From JBKQHQ01 sp052148715 (lineage in GTDB: Bacteria; Pseudomonadota; Alphaproteobacteria; Rhizobiales; Xanthobacteraceae): DNA of 64,000 nucleotides. The notes beneath the pieces are model-generated. The model worked only from the letters and a program-made list of their open reading frames with translations. It ran no database searches and had not been told where the DNA came from. Location: positions 1 through 64,000 of the forward strand of contig JBKQHQ010000120.1 of NCBI GenBank assembly GCA_052148715.1. The letters are read 5' to 3'. This document shows positions 16,560-25,724 of this stretch, one piece after another. Position 1 is the first letter of the stretch, and every line of letters starts with the position of its first letter. Both the position numbers and the translations under genes were made by a program.

Positions 16560-17581
16560 AGTCACGGATCGCCGCGATCGCCACCCACTTGCCGGAACGC
16601 ATCGTCACCAATGCCGACCTCGCCATCGAGCATCCCGGTTGGAACATGCAATCGGTGACGGAGCGGGCTGGCGTGCACAGTCGGCATATCGCGGCGGCGG
16701 ATGAGACGGCGTTCGATCTCACCCGGATCGCGTGTGACAAGCTGCAATCGAGTCAAGAGCTCCGTGATGTGGACGCGATCATTTTCTGCACGCAAAGTCC
16801 CGACTATATCATGCCGCCGAATGCGCATTTGCTGCACAAGCATCTTGGCCTCGGCGATGAGGTCGCCGCCTTCGACATCAACCTTGCCTGCTCCGGCTAC
16901 GTCTATGGCCTGGCGATCGCGCATTCGCTGATTGCGGCGGGCACGTCTCGGCGGGTCGTGCTGGCGACCGCCGACACCTATTCAAGGTACATTCACCGCA
17001 ACGACCGCTCGGCCAGCGTGCTGTTCGGCGACGGCGCCGCGGTGAGCCTGATCGAGGCAAGCGAAACGGAGCGCGGATTGTCCACCTTCGACCTCGCCTC
17101 GCATGGCAAGGAATATGCGAGCTTCTACATCCCCGCCGGCGGTCATCGGCTGCCGAAATCTCCGGCGACAAGCGTGGAAAACACCGATCGCGGCGGAAAT
17201 ACGCGGAGCCCCGAGCATATCCAAATGGACGGGCTTGCCGTGTGGTCGTTCATCAATTCGGCCGCGCCGAAGCAAATTCGCCGGTATCTGCAGCGCAACA
17301 ATCTCGAGCTCGACGCCATCGATCTGTTTGTGTTCCATCAAGCGAGCCAGATGACGCTCGACTCCTTGATCAAGACCTTGGGAATTGACCGGGGCAAGGT
17401 GTACCTTAACCTGCAAACCGTCGGAAATACCGTGTCGGCCTCGATACCGATCTGTCTCGCCGACGCCATCCGGAAAGATCGGCTCCGAGTCGGGCAACGC
17501 GTCTTATTGAGCGGATTCGGCGTCGGACTTTCCTATGCGACGACGAGCTTCGTGTACGATGGTGAGATCAATGTTTATTGA
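16556..17581 (+). CDS. 3-oxoacyl-ACP synthase III-like condensing enzyme (FabH family)
   Basis: A 341-residue thiolase-fold protein with the KASIII triad: Cys112 in NLACSGYVYGL, His261 in FVFHQAS and Asn291 in VGNTVSASIP, plus LFGDGAAVSLIE and the terminal LLSGFGVGLSY. It would condense an acyl-CoA starter with malonyl-ACP to give a 3-oxoacyl-ACP. With the FabG-like SDR and the ACP just upstream, the simplest product is a 3-hydroxyacyl-ACP. Overlaps both neighbours (ATGA upstream, 11 bases downstream). Confidence 0.85.
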   Translation: MKSRIAAIATHLPERIVTNADLAIEHPGWNMQSVTERAGVHSRHIAAADETAFDLTRIACDKLQSSQELRDVDAIIFCTQSPDYIMPPNAHLLHKHLGLGDEVAAFDINLACSGYVYGLAIAHSLIAAGTSRRVVLATADTYSRYIHRNDRSASVLFGDGAAVSLIEASETERGLSTFDLASHGKEYASFYIPAGGHRLPKSPATSVENTDRGGNTRSPEHIQMDGLAVWSFINSAAPKQIRRYLQRNNLELDAIDLFVFHQASQMTLDSLIKTLGIDRGKVYLNLQTVGNTVSASIPICLADAIRKDRLRVGQRVLLSGFGVGLSYATTSFVYDGEINVY

Positions 17582-18923
17582 TTTCCTTCTTGAGCGACTG
17601 GGGGCGCACCCCGGGCAAGATGCCATCGTCTGGGAAGGCAAGCGGTTCGCGTGCAGCGACATCGCCGAGCGCGTCGTTCATTGGGGAGAAGATGCCGCCA
17701 ACCGCGGCGTCGCCGCCGGCAGTGTGGTGGCGATCGAAGGCGATTTCTCGCCCAATAGCGCCGCTCTGCTGCTCGCCTTGACGGAGCGAGCGTGCATCGT
17801 GGTTCCGCATAGCAATGTAAGCCGCAAGGGACGCGACCGCAAGGACAGCATCGGACAGATCGAGCATTATTATCGGGTGGACGCGTCCGACGAGGTCACG
17901 TTCGAAACCGGCGGGCAGCACGCCGAGCACGAGCTTTACGCCAAGCTGCGGGCGCTGCGGCATCCGGGCTTGGTGCTTTTTTCCAGCGGCACCTCCGGAG
18001 ATCCCAAAGCAGCGGTGCACGACTTCATTCCGCTGCTCGACAAATATCGCGTGCCGAGGAAGGGCTTGATCACTTTGAACTTCTTGTTGTTCGACCACTG
18101 GGGCGGTCTGAACACCCTGCTGCACACGCTGTCGAATGGCGGCACGACGGTCACCGTGCGCGACCGCTCGCCGGAAGCGGTGTGCCGCCTGATCCAGGAT
18201 TTCCGGGTGCAGCTGTTGCCGGCGACGCCGACCTTCCTGAACCTGATGCTGATCAGCGGCGCCTACAAAAACTTCGACCTGCGCAGTTTGGAGGTCATCT
18301 CATACGGCGCCGAGCCGATGCCGCAGAGCACGCTCGATCGCCTGGCGCAGGTCTTTGCCGACGTCACGCTGCAGCAGACCTACGGGCTGATCGAGGTCGG
18401 CGTGCTGCGCTCCAAGTCGAAGGAGAACGGCTCGCTCTGGGTCAAGATCGGAGGGGAAGGTTTTGCGACCCGCGTCGTGGACGGCATGCTGCAGATCAAG
18501 AGTGCCTCGACAATTCTCGGTTACTTGAATGCTCCAAGCCCCATCACCGCCGATGGCTGGTTCATGACCGGAGACGCCGTTGAGCAGGACGGCGAGTATT
18601 TTCGCATTCTGGGTCGACGGTCCGAGATCATCAATGTGGGTGGCGAGAAAGTCTATCCGGTCGAGGTGGAGAGCGTCATCCAGGCGATGGAGAACGTGCT
18701 CGAGGTTACTGTTTTTGGCGAGAAGAACCCGCTCTTGGGCAACATCGTGTGCGCCAAGGTGCGGCTCAAGGAGGCGCAGGACCCGCAACAGTTCGCCGAG
18801 TCACTGAAGCGTTTCTGTCACAGCCGCCTGGAACGATACAAAGTGCCGGTGAAGGTAACGGTGCTGGAGCAGCAGCAATACGGCGACCGATTCAAGAAGG
18901 CCCGTGCGGAGATCGCCCGATGA
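17571..18923 (+). CDS. AMP-dependent acyl synthetase/ligase
   Basis: A 450-residue ANL-family enzyme from ATG 17571. P-loop-like LFSSGTSGDPKA (136-147), VISYGAEPMP, LQQTYGLIEVG, GWFMTGD and RILGRRSEIINVGGEKVYP are in canonical order, with a C-terminal lysine in the FKKARAE region. It is shorter than typical acyl-CoA synthetases (500 or more), as are many carrier-protein ligases. Its position after ACP and KASIII suggests it activates a carboxylic acid and loads it on the ACP or CoA. Overlaps the KASIII gene by 11 bases and the acyltransferase by ATGA. Confidence 0.85.
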   Translation: MFIDFLLERLGAHPGQDAIVWEGKRFACSDIAERVVHWGEDAANRGVAAGSVVAIEGDFSPNSAALLLALTERACIVVPHSNVSRKGRDRKDSIGQIEHYYRVDASDEVTFETGGQHAEHELYAKLRALRHPGLVLFSSGTSGDPKAAVHDFIPLLDKYRVPRKGLITLNFLLFDHWGGLNTLLHTLSNGGTTVTVRDRSPEAVCRLIQDFRVQLLPATPTFLNLMLISGAYKNFDLRSLEVISYGAEPMPQSTLDRLAQVFADVTLQQTYGLIEVGVLRSKSKENGSLWVKIGGEGFATRVVDGMLQIKSASTILGYLNAPSPITADGWFMTGDAVEQDGEYFRILGRRSEIINVGGEKVYPVEVESVIQAMENVLEVTVFGEKNPLLGNIVCAKVRLKEAQDPQQFAESLKRFCHSRLERYKVPVKVTVLEQQQYGDRFKKARAEIAR

Positions 18924-19654
18924 GGGAGCCCTCCCCTCCTCTGTCTTTTGATCCCAGCCTCGAGCAGGACATTGAAGTCAAGGCGTTCCTCGAATTCCGC
19001 GAGCGCGGCGAGATCTCGTTGAGATATGCGATTCCCCTGGGGATCAAGGCGCTCCTGACCGACGTCCCTCTCGCGATCCTAAAAAACTGGCCCGGCCCCG
19101 TCGGGATGAAGCTGCGCCAACTCTACTATGGCCTGAAATTCGCCGCGATGGGCAAGAACGTGCTCATCGGCCCTGGGGTGGAGATCTCGCAGCCCAGGCG
19201 CATCACCGTTTCGGACTACGTCTTCATCGACCACGCCGTGCGTCTCGATGCGATGGCGGGTGCAATCGAGATCGGACGACGCATTCACATTGCGCCCTAC
19301 GCCATGATTCTCGGCGTCGGGGGCGGCGTCCATCTCGGCGACTATGTAGGGGTCGGCGCGTTTGCCCGGATCTATTCGCATTCCGAGGCGCCGATCGACG
19401 GCAAACGGATGAGCGGGCCGATGATCCCGGAGAGCATGAAGGGGATGATCACCGCGCCCGTGCGCGTCGAGCGCGACGGATTGATCGGCACGGGCGCCGT
19501 CGTGCTCCCGGGCGTAACCGTCGGCGAAGGCGCGGTCGTGGCGGCAAACTCCCTCGTCACGGCCGGCACGCAGATCAAGCCGTGGACGATCTACGGCGGC
19601 GTGCCGGCGCGGCTGCTCGGCCTGCGCAAGAAAGTCACCGTCCCCGATATTTGA
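18920..19654 (+). CDS. Left-handed beta-helix (hexapeptide) acyltransferase
   Basis: A 244-residue protein. An N-terminal helical part (ISLRYAIPLGIKALLTDVPL) precedes hexapeptide repeats from about residue 75: VLIGPGVEISQPRRITV, AIEIGRRIHIAPYAMILG, VHLGDYVGVGAFARIYSHSE, GLIGTGAVVLPGVTVGEGAV, then WTIYGGVPARLLG. This is the trimeric LbH fold of sugar O/N-acyltransferases. As the last member of the acyl-assembly run it is the likely enzyme that moves the ACP- or CoA-bound acyl group to a sugar amine or hydroxyl (inference). Confidence 0.8.
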   Translation: MREPSPPLSFDPSLEQDIEVKAFLEFRERGEISLRYAIPLGIKALLTDVPLAILKNWPGPVGMKLRQLYYGLKFAAMGKNVLIGPGVEISQPRRITVSDYVFIDHAVRLDAMAGAIEIGRRIHIAPYAMILGVGGGVHLGDYVGVGAFARIYSHSEAPIDGKRMSGPMIPESMKGMITAPVRVERDGLIGTGAVVLPGVTVGEGAVVAANSLVTAGTQIKPWTIYGGVPARLLGLRKKVTVPDI

Positions 19655-19667
19655 CGGCGGTGCAAAG

Positions 19668-20564
19668 ATGCCGATGCACTCCACCGAGTCCACCTTCGCG
19701 GTCCATGTCGACTGCGACAATCTTTGGATCTACGAAACTGAATTCGGCCTTCCTCCGTCCAAGGATCAAGATCTGATCTACCTGCAAGCCCTTCCCGCTT
19801 TGATGGAGATTTTTGCGCGCTGGCAGATTCGCGCGACCTTCTTCGTCATCGGCAGCGAGCTTGCGCGACAAAGCTGCATCGAGTTCTGCCGCTTGGCATT
19901 GGCGGCTGGCCATCGAATCGCCAACCACAGCTTTTCCCATGCGGTGAACTTCGCCAAGCTCGACGCAGCGCAAAAGCGCCAAGAGATTGCTGCCGCCGAC
20001 CAGGCGATCACCGAAGCCACCGGTCAAAAACCGCTCGGTTTCAGGGCGCCCGGTTATCATGTCGATGCCGAGGTCATCGGCGCCCTGCGCGCCGCTGGCT
20101 ACCGATATGACAGCTCAAGCCTCCCCGGACCCGCCGGCATGCTGATGAAAGCCTACATGATGTTGATGGGGCGAGGGGGCAATGGAAAATCATTCGGCCC
20201 TTGGACGGCGATCTTCGCCCGCCAACAGCCGTACACGATCGGCAACAATGGCGCTCATCCGTTGTGGGAATTCCCCATCGCCACATTCCCGTTGCTGCGC
20301 CTGCCCATCCATTCAACGTTCATCTATCGCTTCGGACACGGCTATCTCAGCTCGGCCCTGCGCTTTCTCAAGCGCGTGCCCGGTCATCACGTCTATCTCC
20401 TGCACGCCATCGACGGGCTCGACCATCCGGCTCCGGAGCACTTTCTGAGGCGCGTCATACCGATGCAATTCACTTTCACGCAGCGCCACGATTTTCTTGA
20501 CGCCCTGGGCTCGCATCTGCAAGGGCGCGTCGTGCTCACCGAGGACATGGTCGGCGCCGTCTAG
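19668..20564 (+). CDS. Polysaccharide deacetylase (NodB / CE4 family)
   Basis: A 298-residue protein with the CE4 motifs: FAVHVDCDNLW (metal and base Asp), IRATFFVIGSELAR, IANHSFSHAVNF (His pair binding Zn), LGFRAPGYHVDAEVI (motif 3) and a late HVYLLHAIDGLDHP (His of motif 5). No signal peptide is visible, so it may act on a cytoplasmic lipid-linked or nucleotide sugar, like the ArnD-type relatives. Deacetylating a HexNAc would free the amine for the acyl group made next door (inference). Its stop overlaps the convergent GT2 stop by 4 bases. Confidence 0.8.
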   Translation: MPMHSTESTFAVHVDCDNLWIYETEFGLPPSKDQDLIYLQALPALMEIFARWQIRATFFVIGSELARQSCIEFCRLALAAGHRIANHSFSHAVNFAKLDAAQKRQEIAAADQAITEATGQKPLGFRAPGYHVDAEVIGALRAAGYRYDSSSLPGPAGMLMKAYMMLMGRGGNGKSFGPWTAIFARQQPYTIGNNGAHPLWEFPIATFPLLRLPIHSTFIYRFGHGYLSSALRFLKRVPGHHVYLLHAIDGLDHPAPEHFLRRVIPMQFTFTQRHDFLDALGSHLQGRVVLTEDMVGAV

Positions 20565-21325
20565 CGCTTGAAGACGTAGCGAAGGTAGTTGCGGTAGACA
20601 TCCCACCGGTAGGAGAACTTGGATTCCGAGCCGGGCTCCTGCCGCACCGTCAGCGTGTAGGGGACTTCGCCGAAGGTCATTCCGAGCTTTTTGGCCAGAT
20701 AGCACTCCTCGATCAGAAGCTCGAAGGCGCGTTCGGTCGACTCGATCCGCCGCCACTGCTCGGTCCGAATGGCGCGGAACCCATTGGAGAAATCGCTGAG
20801 CGGAATGTCCATCACGTTTCGCGCCAGTAGATTGCCGAAACGCGAGATCAGATAACGCTGCCAGGGGACACCATCGACCCCGCCGCCGAGGCGGTAACGG
20901 GTAGCCTTGATGAAATCGATCCCCTGCCGCATCAGGGGGAAGAAATTGGCGATGTAGCGCGGATCTTGCGTGCCGTCGGCATCCATCACGATGGCGTAGA
21001 CGAACCCCTGCTCCGCGGCGAGCCTGCACAAGGTGCGGTTCGCTGCCCCGTATCCGCCGTTGCGTTCGTGCTTGTGCACGATGAGTTGCGGCAGCCGTTG
21101 TTGCAGGCGCAGCATCAGCGCAAAGCTATTGTCGCGGCTTCCGTCATCGACGGCGATGATCGCGGTACGAACCCTGACCGTGGCCAAGAAGCCGGCGATG
21201 CCCTCGACGCAGCGCTCGATGACGGCCGCCTCGTTGTAGACAGGAAGCCCAATACAAAAGCTTGGCAGCGCGTCGGTGTCCGTTATAGCCGCTGGCTCCG
21301 CAAAGCCGACACTCGGGTTGTACAT
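20561..21325 (-). CDS. Family 2 glycosyltransferase (polyprenyl-phosphate sugar synthase-like)
   Basis: A 254-residue GT2 with IGLPVYNEAAVIERCVEGI, AVDDGSRDNSFALM, HERNGGYGAANR, AIVMDADGTQDPRYI (DxD) and SDFSNGFRAIR. There are no clear C-terminal membrane helices. The pattern is DPM1/GtrB-like: moving a sugar from a nucleotide to a polyprenyl phosphate. Its neighbour on the same strand is a large GT-C-like membrane protein, so the pair could modify a glycan or lipid on the periplasmic side. Confidence 0.8.
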   Translation of the reverse strand: MYNPSVGFAEPAAITDTDALPSFCIGLPVYNEAAVIERCVEGIAGFLATVRVRTAIIAVDDGSRDNSFALMLRLQQRLPQLIVHKHERNGGYGAANRTLCRLAAEQGFVYAIVMDADGTQDPRYIANFFPLMRQGIDFIKATRYRLGGGVDGVPWQRYLISRFGNLLARNVMDIPLSDFSNGFRAIRTEQWRRIESTERAFELLIEECYLAKKLGMTFGEVPYTLTVRQEPGSESKFSYRWDVYRNYLRYVFKR

Positions 21326-21465
21326 GGCGTCCCCCGCTCCCCATCAGGGCTCTGCGGCACTTGCCGGAGCCAGCCGACGTTGCGAAATTCCGGTCGCTGG
21401 CGCACGGCCAAGCGCTGTTCGGCCGGTGGCTGCTTAGGTATTCGGGGCGGCTTGGGAATCGGTGG

Positions 21466-24054
21466 TTATATTATACCTTTGATAGATTTATGTGGTGCCT
21501 CGCGCCCCGTGCGGGTTGTGAAGAACCGCAGAAACATTGGATCGAGACGATGCCGCAGGGCAAGCAGCGCGCCGGCCAGCAGCAGGCCGAGCAGGCTTAT
21601 GACCCTGGCGGCCGCAAGGGTGCGCGGCGCATAGGTCATTTCGACGGTATGCCTGCCTGACGGTAACACAACACCGCGAAAAGCTTCGTCGACGATACCG
21701 AGATAGGCCGGCTGCCCGTCCACCGAAGCTTTCCAGTTGGGGTGCCAGGCATCGGTCAACACGAGAACGCCCGGGGCGCCCGAACTCGTTGCGATCTCGA
21801 CTGCCGCGTTGTCGTAGCGGGTGATCGCCGCGAGGTCATCCTTCCGGTCCGCGGCCTTCATGTCCGCCATGCCGAGGCTGCGGGCCTCCTCGAGCAGGAC
21901 GGCGTCATCGGAGGTCGCCACCGCCAGCGGCGGCTGATCGAGATCAACCGGGGTGGTTCGGTCTTCGAGGAGCCGGTGCGTGATGAAGGCGCGCGGCAAC
22001 GGATGCGGATTCTCGAAGATCAGAAAATATGGATCTTGATAAACGCGGGTCCATTGGGAGCGCTCCATGAAGCCGCGCAGCCGCGTATACGTGACTGGAA
22101 CAGTCACATACGCCGCTCCGACGAGGTCGAGCGCCGGCAAGTTCAAGCTGTCGGTGTCTCTGGCGCGTGCGAGCGTAACGAACCCGGTCCAACGGTCGGC
22201 GGGATCCGGAACGATCAAACGATTGAACAAATCCTCATAGCGGGGAAAAATGTGAAAATTCATCGATTCGATCTGATAGATTCCATACGCACTTCCGTAT
22301 TCGGGGGGGATGCCCCAATAGCCGTAGCTTGCGACGCGATGCCGGCCGTCTTGCGATTGCAGGAACCGAACGAACGGGGGTGGATCGGAAAATCGATCGG
22401 TTCGCGAAAATCGAAAGTGATCAACATAAAATGTGAGCTCGCCCCAGGAGAGGATCATCAGCAGCAACGCGGGGGCCAGCCTGAAGGCCGGACGGTGGAA
22501 ATTGAGAAGGATGAGCACCATCAGCGCCACCAAGGCGCCGGCAATAGCAATGTACCGCAGCGCCACCGCGTTCTCGATGCCGTCGATGCGCGTCGTGTAG
22601 GCGAGAGCTGCTGCAATGACCGCAGCGCACAGCATCAGCGGCCAAACGCGCACACCGCTCCGCAGCACGGCATCCGCGCCGAACGGAACCACGAGCGTGA
22701 ACAGGAGGGCTATGGCGGCCCACAAATATTGTTCGCCGATATTCCCGACGAGTGGCAGAATGTCAAAAACCTCGCTGATCCCCGGCGCGCCATAGACTCG
22801 CGCAATCGCGAGAACCAGCACCACCCAGATCGTCCCTAGTGGGATCCGATGAAATAGCGGCCACGCGCGCAGCGATTGGGTCGCAAGCAGCGCGCCGATG
22901 ATTCCTTGATGATAGGCGACGTTGCCGCGCAAGGCGTTGGCACGCGGCGAGATGGCATTGTAGGCCTCGAAAGCGTGTTTCGGGGTGAACAGCGATATGA
23001 AATTGAACAGCGCGGCGGGAAAGAAGTGGCGATTCCCGTAGTATTCACCGGTCGCCAAGTAGCGCAAAGCTTCATAGATCGGCAGGTAGACAACGGCGAG
23101 GATCAAACCTGCGAATAGCACCGCGGCGATCTGGCCGCCCACAGCGCGCACGGCTCTTAAGAGCGCAGCCTGCCATCGCTCCTCCCGAGCAAAGGCAAAT
23201 CCGGTCGCCGCCGCCGCGCCGACCAGCAGCGTGGTGCCGGTAATCACGATCGTAGTCGGAAGAAAGGTCGTCGATAAGAGAAGGATGGCGCTGGCAGTTG
23301 TCCCGAGGAAGGAAAGCACGCGCGGCCGATTGGCAAAGCTCACAAGCCCGAGGGCGAAAACCGGGAAGTAGAGCCAGGTCTGCGAGACGTTCGAGCCGAG
23401 ATTGGCGACGTTAAAGCCGTTCAGCAGGTAGGTGATGCCCCCGAAGACGGCGGCCAGCAGCGAAAGTCTGAACTCGACCGTGAGCAGGACCAGAAGGCAA
23501 AAGACGCCCAGCAGACTGAACCCGAGATAGGCCAAATGGAATACCGCGTCACTGCCGCCGAGCAGCGCGACCACGATGGATATGGGCGAGGTCTTCACGT
23601 CGACCAGCGTCTCCGGACCCAATGAACCGGTCGCCGAGTAAGGATTCCAGTAGACGGACTGTTTGTGCCAAAAGGCCCGCTTCATGAACTGGGCACCCGG
23701 CTCGGACTGAAACCCGCCGCCCGCCGAATCGTAATAGGCGTGATAGGCCTCGCGCCCGTCGCGCTCGGGAAATATCTGCACCTTCTCATGCGCAGGCAGA
23801 ATTGTGACGTTCATGTAGTTCGCGAGACTTACGCTCGCGCGGCGAAAGATGACGTCCGGATAGGCGCCAATCAGCAGGACCAGCGCCGCGAGCGCGCAAC
23901 GCAGTACGACCCGGCGTGTGTCCACATCCGGGACCAGTAAGATCTGCTGCAGACCGGACCACCAGGACCCGGACCAGCCATCGAATATGCCCCGGCGCAG
24001 CTGTTCGCCGAGGACATCCGCCCGTCTGAGCCAAGCATCATGAATTGCCGGCAT
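21466..24054 (-). CDS. YfhO-family large integral membrane protein (GT-C-like)
   Basis: An 862-residue protein with a dozen or more hydrophobic segments between residues ~50 and ~520. A large soluble C-terminal part follows (HRVASYGYWGIPPEYGSAYG, LVLTDAWHPNWKASVDGQPA), and a last helix ISLLGLLLAGALLALRH. LTDAW(H/Y)PNW-x-A-x-VDG is the C-terminal signature of YfhO-like proteins, considered undecaprenyl-phosphate-sugar-dependent glycosyltransferases. It sits beside a GT2 likely to supply the lipid-linked donor. The exact acceptor is unknown. Confidence 0.75.
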   Translation of the reverse strand: MPAIHDAWLRRADVLGEQLRRGIFDGWSGSWWSGLQQILLVPDVDTRRVVLRCALAALVLLIGAYPDVIFRRASVSLANYMNVTILPAHEKVQIFPERDGREAYHAYYDSAGGGFQSEPGAQFMKRAFWHKQSVYWNPYSATGSLGPETLVDVKTSPISIVVALLGGSDAVFHLAYLGFSLLGVFCLLVLLTVEFRLSLLAAVFGGITYLLNGFNVANLGSNVSQTWLYFPVFALGLVSFANRPRVLSFLGTTASAILLLSTTFLPTTIVITGTTLLVGAAAATGFAFAREERWQAALLRAVRAVGGQIAAVLFAGLILAVVYLPIYEALRYLATGEYYGNRHFFPAALFNFISLFTPKHAFEAYNAISPRANALRGNVAYHQGIIGALLATQSLRAWPLFHRIPLGTIWVVLVLAIARVYGAPGISEVFDILPLVGNIGEQYLWAAIALLFTLVVPFGADAVLRSGVRVWPLMLCAAVIAAALAYTTRIDGIENAVALRYIAIAGALVALMVLILLNFHRPAFRLAPALLLMILSWGELTFYVDHFRFSRTDRFSDPPPFVRFLQSQDGRHRVASYGYWGIPPEYGSAYGIYQIESMNFHIFPRYEDLFNRLIVPDPADRWTGFVTLARARDTDSLNLPALDLVGAAYVTVPVTYTRLRGFMERSQWTRVYQDPYFLIFENPHPLPRAFITHRLLEDRTTPVDLDQPPLAVATSDDAVLLEEARSLGMADMKAADRKDDLAAITRYDNAAVEIATSSGAPGVLVLTDAWHPNWKASVDGQPAYLGIVDEAFRGVVLPSGRHTVEMTYAPRTLAAARVISLLGLLLAGALLALRHRLDPMFLRFFTTRTGREAPHKSIKGII

Positions 24055-24122
24055 CTATGCTATCCCCACCAATGCCCGCTCGACAGGTCGCGCGAACGCG
24101 CAGCCCAATGATCACTCAAACC

Positions 24123-24695
24123 CTATTTTCCGCTCGGTTGCGAGGATGCGGCGGATGCGCCTGCCCCTCCGTCGGTGGCGAAAAGCGGTGCGACGGCAGC
24201 GACAAAAGGACGCCAGCGATTGACCAGGACTTTTATGTTTGCGAGCAGCTGTTGCTTTTTTTGCTCTGGCAAGTCGCCGCTTGGATCGGCGGCTTTTTGC
24301 AGATCCTGCTCGAGCTTGGTCCAGAATTGAGCACCACCGACCGTATCGGATCCGATCATATCCAAGACGGCGCTGTGGACCCGGGCCGTGATCACGGCGC
24401 CTGATGCGGCTACCGCAACCCCGAGGAAAAGGAAAACGATGGCCGCCTTAGCGGCAAAAAGGCCGAGCGTGTCCAAATACCTGACGCTCGGTGGCGATGG
24501 AGCCGGATCAGGGAAAGGCGCGAGCACGCCGACCGCCTCGATGTCGGCTGCGAGCCGGCTCTTCTTGGCCTCCAAGGCTTGCAGCGCGGCGCCCGCGCTG
24601 TCGGCCCGCGCATACAGCCCGAGTTGCGGTACGCCGGCCAAAAACGTTGCTCCATCCTGCCGAATGATGGTCTCGTAGTCATCGATCCTTGCCAT
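24123..24695 (-). CDS. Single-pass membrane protein of unknown function
   Basis: A 190-residue product from ATG 24695, chosen because GAGG lies six bases upstream. A short soluble N-domain (MARIDDYETIIRQDGATFLA, ending in a charged helix), one membrane helix (AAIVFLFLGVAVAASGAVI) around residue 95, then a charged, helical, probably periplasmic domain and an Ala/Ser/Gly tail. The topology faintly resembles chain-length or sensor proteins but no diagnostic motif is present. It lies between the SDR gene and the YfhO gene on the same strand. Confidence 0.65.
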   Translation of the reverse strand: MARIDDYETIIRQDGATFLAGVPQLGLYARADSAGAALQALEAKKSRLAADIEAVGVLAPFPDPAPSPPSVRYLDTLGLFAAKAAIVFLFLGVAVAASGAVITARVHSAVLDMIGSDTVGGAQFWTKLEQDLQKAADPSGDLPEQKKQQLLANIKVLVNRWRPFVAAVAPLFATDGGAGASAASSQPSGK

Positions 24696-24746
24696 CGAAT
24701 CCTCGCTTTCCCTGGGAAGGACAAGGCCACGCGCGATAGGCACTGA

Positions 24747-25715
24747 TCAATCGTCGAATTGGCGCACCGGCTCGCTCACCACTGACTCGCCTCGCCGCCA
24801 CGCCTCGATCGTTTCACGGAGCCGACCCTCAAGATCATCGGCTGAACCGAGGGCTAGAGCGGGCGCAATATCCTTGAGCTTCTGCGTGTCCGCGGCCCAC
24901 ATTAGCGGATTTCCGAGCCGCTTGCGGTTCTCGCACCGAATGTCCTTTGACGAGCCGAGAAGGCCGCGCATCATCTCGGCGATGTCACGGACGCGGGTAG
25001 CGTGCCCTGTTGCAACGTTCACGACCGCATGGGTCTCGGTGATCCGCAGTAACATCGCGAGCACTGCCGCACCGACATCGTCCTCATGCAGGAAATCGCG
25101 CGTTTCGTTGCCGGTGCCCTGAATCGTCACCGCGCTTTCGTGCTGAAATTGCTCGAACAATTCGCGCACGAGCAAGCGCTTCTGGTGGGCACCGAACACT
25201 GAGAACAGCCGCACGATGAGCACGGGGACGTCGAAACAGAGCGCATATTCCCGAGCGAGCAGCTCGGCCATGGCCTTGTGATGGCCATAGGGCGAAATCG
25301 GGCGGATTGGCGCGGTCTCAGGGATCGGCAACGTCTCGGGCTCACCGTAGACCGCGGCGCTCGACGGAAAGATGATGCGGGGCCGATGCGCGGCACGCCG
25401 CGTCGCTTCGAGCACGGCGTGGAAGGTCCCGACGCTATCCGCAAAATCCTCAACCGGATGGCGCAGCGAAGCCTCGACCGAGGCGGATCCCGCCGCATGG
25501 AAGATCGCGCTCGGCTGGAAGCGCGCTATGGCTTCGGTCATGGCATCGGCGGTCAGGGGCGCAACGTGCATGCGCATACCCGGATCGCTCCGGTTCCCCC
25601 GGGCGTTCGGGCGGACGAAGCCGACTACTTCGCGGTTGGCAGCGCGCCACGTGCGGGCAATTGTCGCGCCGATGAAGCCGTTTGCACCGGTGACGAGCAG
25701 CGGACCCATGAGCAT
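24747..25715 (-). CDS. NAD-dependent sugar epimerase/dehydratase (extended SDR)
   Basis: A 322-residue protein with VTGANGFIGATIARTW, IFHAAGSASVEASL, FPSSAAVYGE (active-site Ser) and YGHHKAMAE (YxxxK), then VRLFSVFGAHQKRLL and DFLHEDDVGAAVLAML. A GalE/RmlB-like reducto-isomerase or 4-reductase acting on a sugar nucleotide; the substrate cannot be told from motifs. AGAAGG precedes ATG 25715. The hexapeptide acyltransferase gene ends 9 bases upstream. Confidence 0.8.
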   Translation of the reverse strand: MLMGPLLVTGANGFIGATIARTWRAANREVVGFVRPNARGNRSDPGMRMHVAPLTADAMTEAIARFQPSAIFHAAGSASVEASLRHPVEDFADSVGTFHAVLEATRRAAHRPRIIFPSSAAVYGEPETLPIPETAPIRPISPYGHHKAMAELLAREYALCFDVPVLIVRLFSVFGAHQKRLLVRELFEQFQHESAVTIQGTGNETRDFLHEDDVGAAVLAMLLRITETHAVVNVATGHATRVRDIAEMMRGLLGSSKDIRCENRKRLGNPLMWAADTQKLKDIAPALALGSADDLEGRLRETIEAWRRGESVVSEPVRQFDD

Positions 25716-25724
25716 TGAGCCTTC

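Noticed and set aside
21742..22839. 365-codon + frame
   Set aside because: Antisense to the YfhO-type gene, whose membrane segments and C-terminal signature are convincing.
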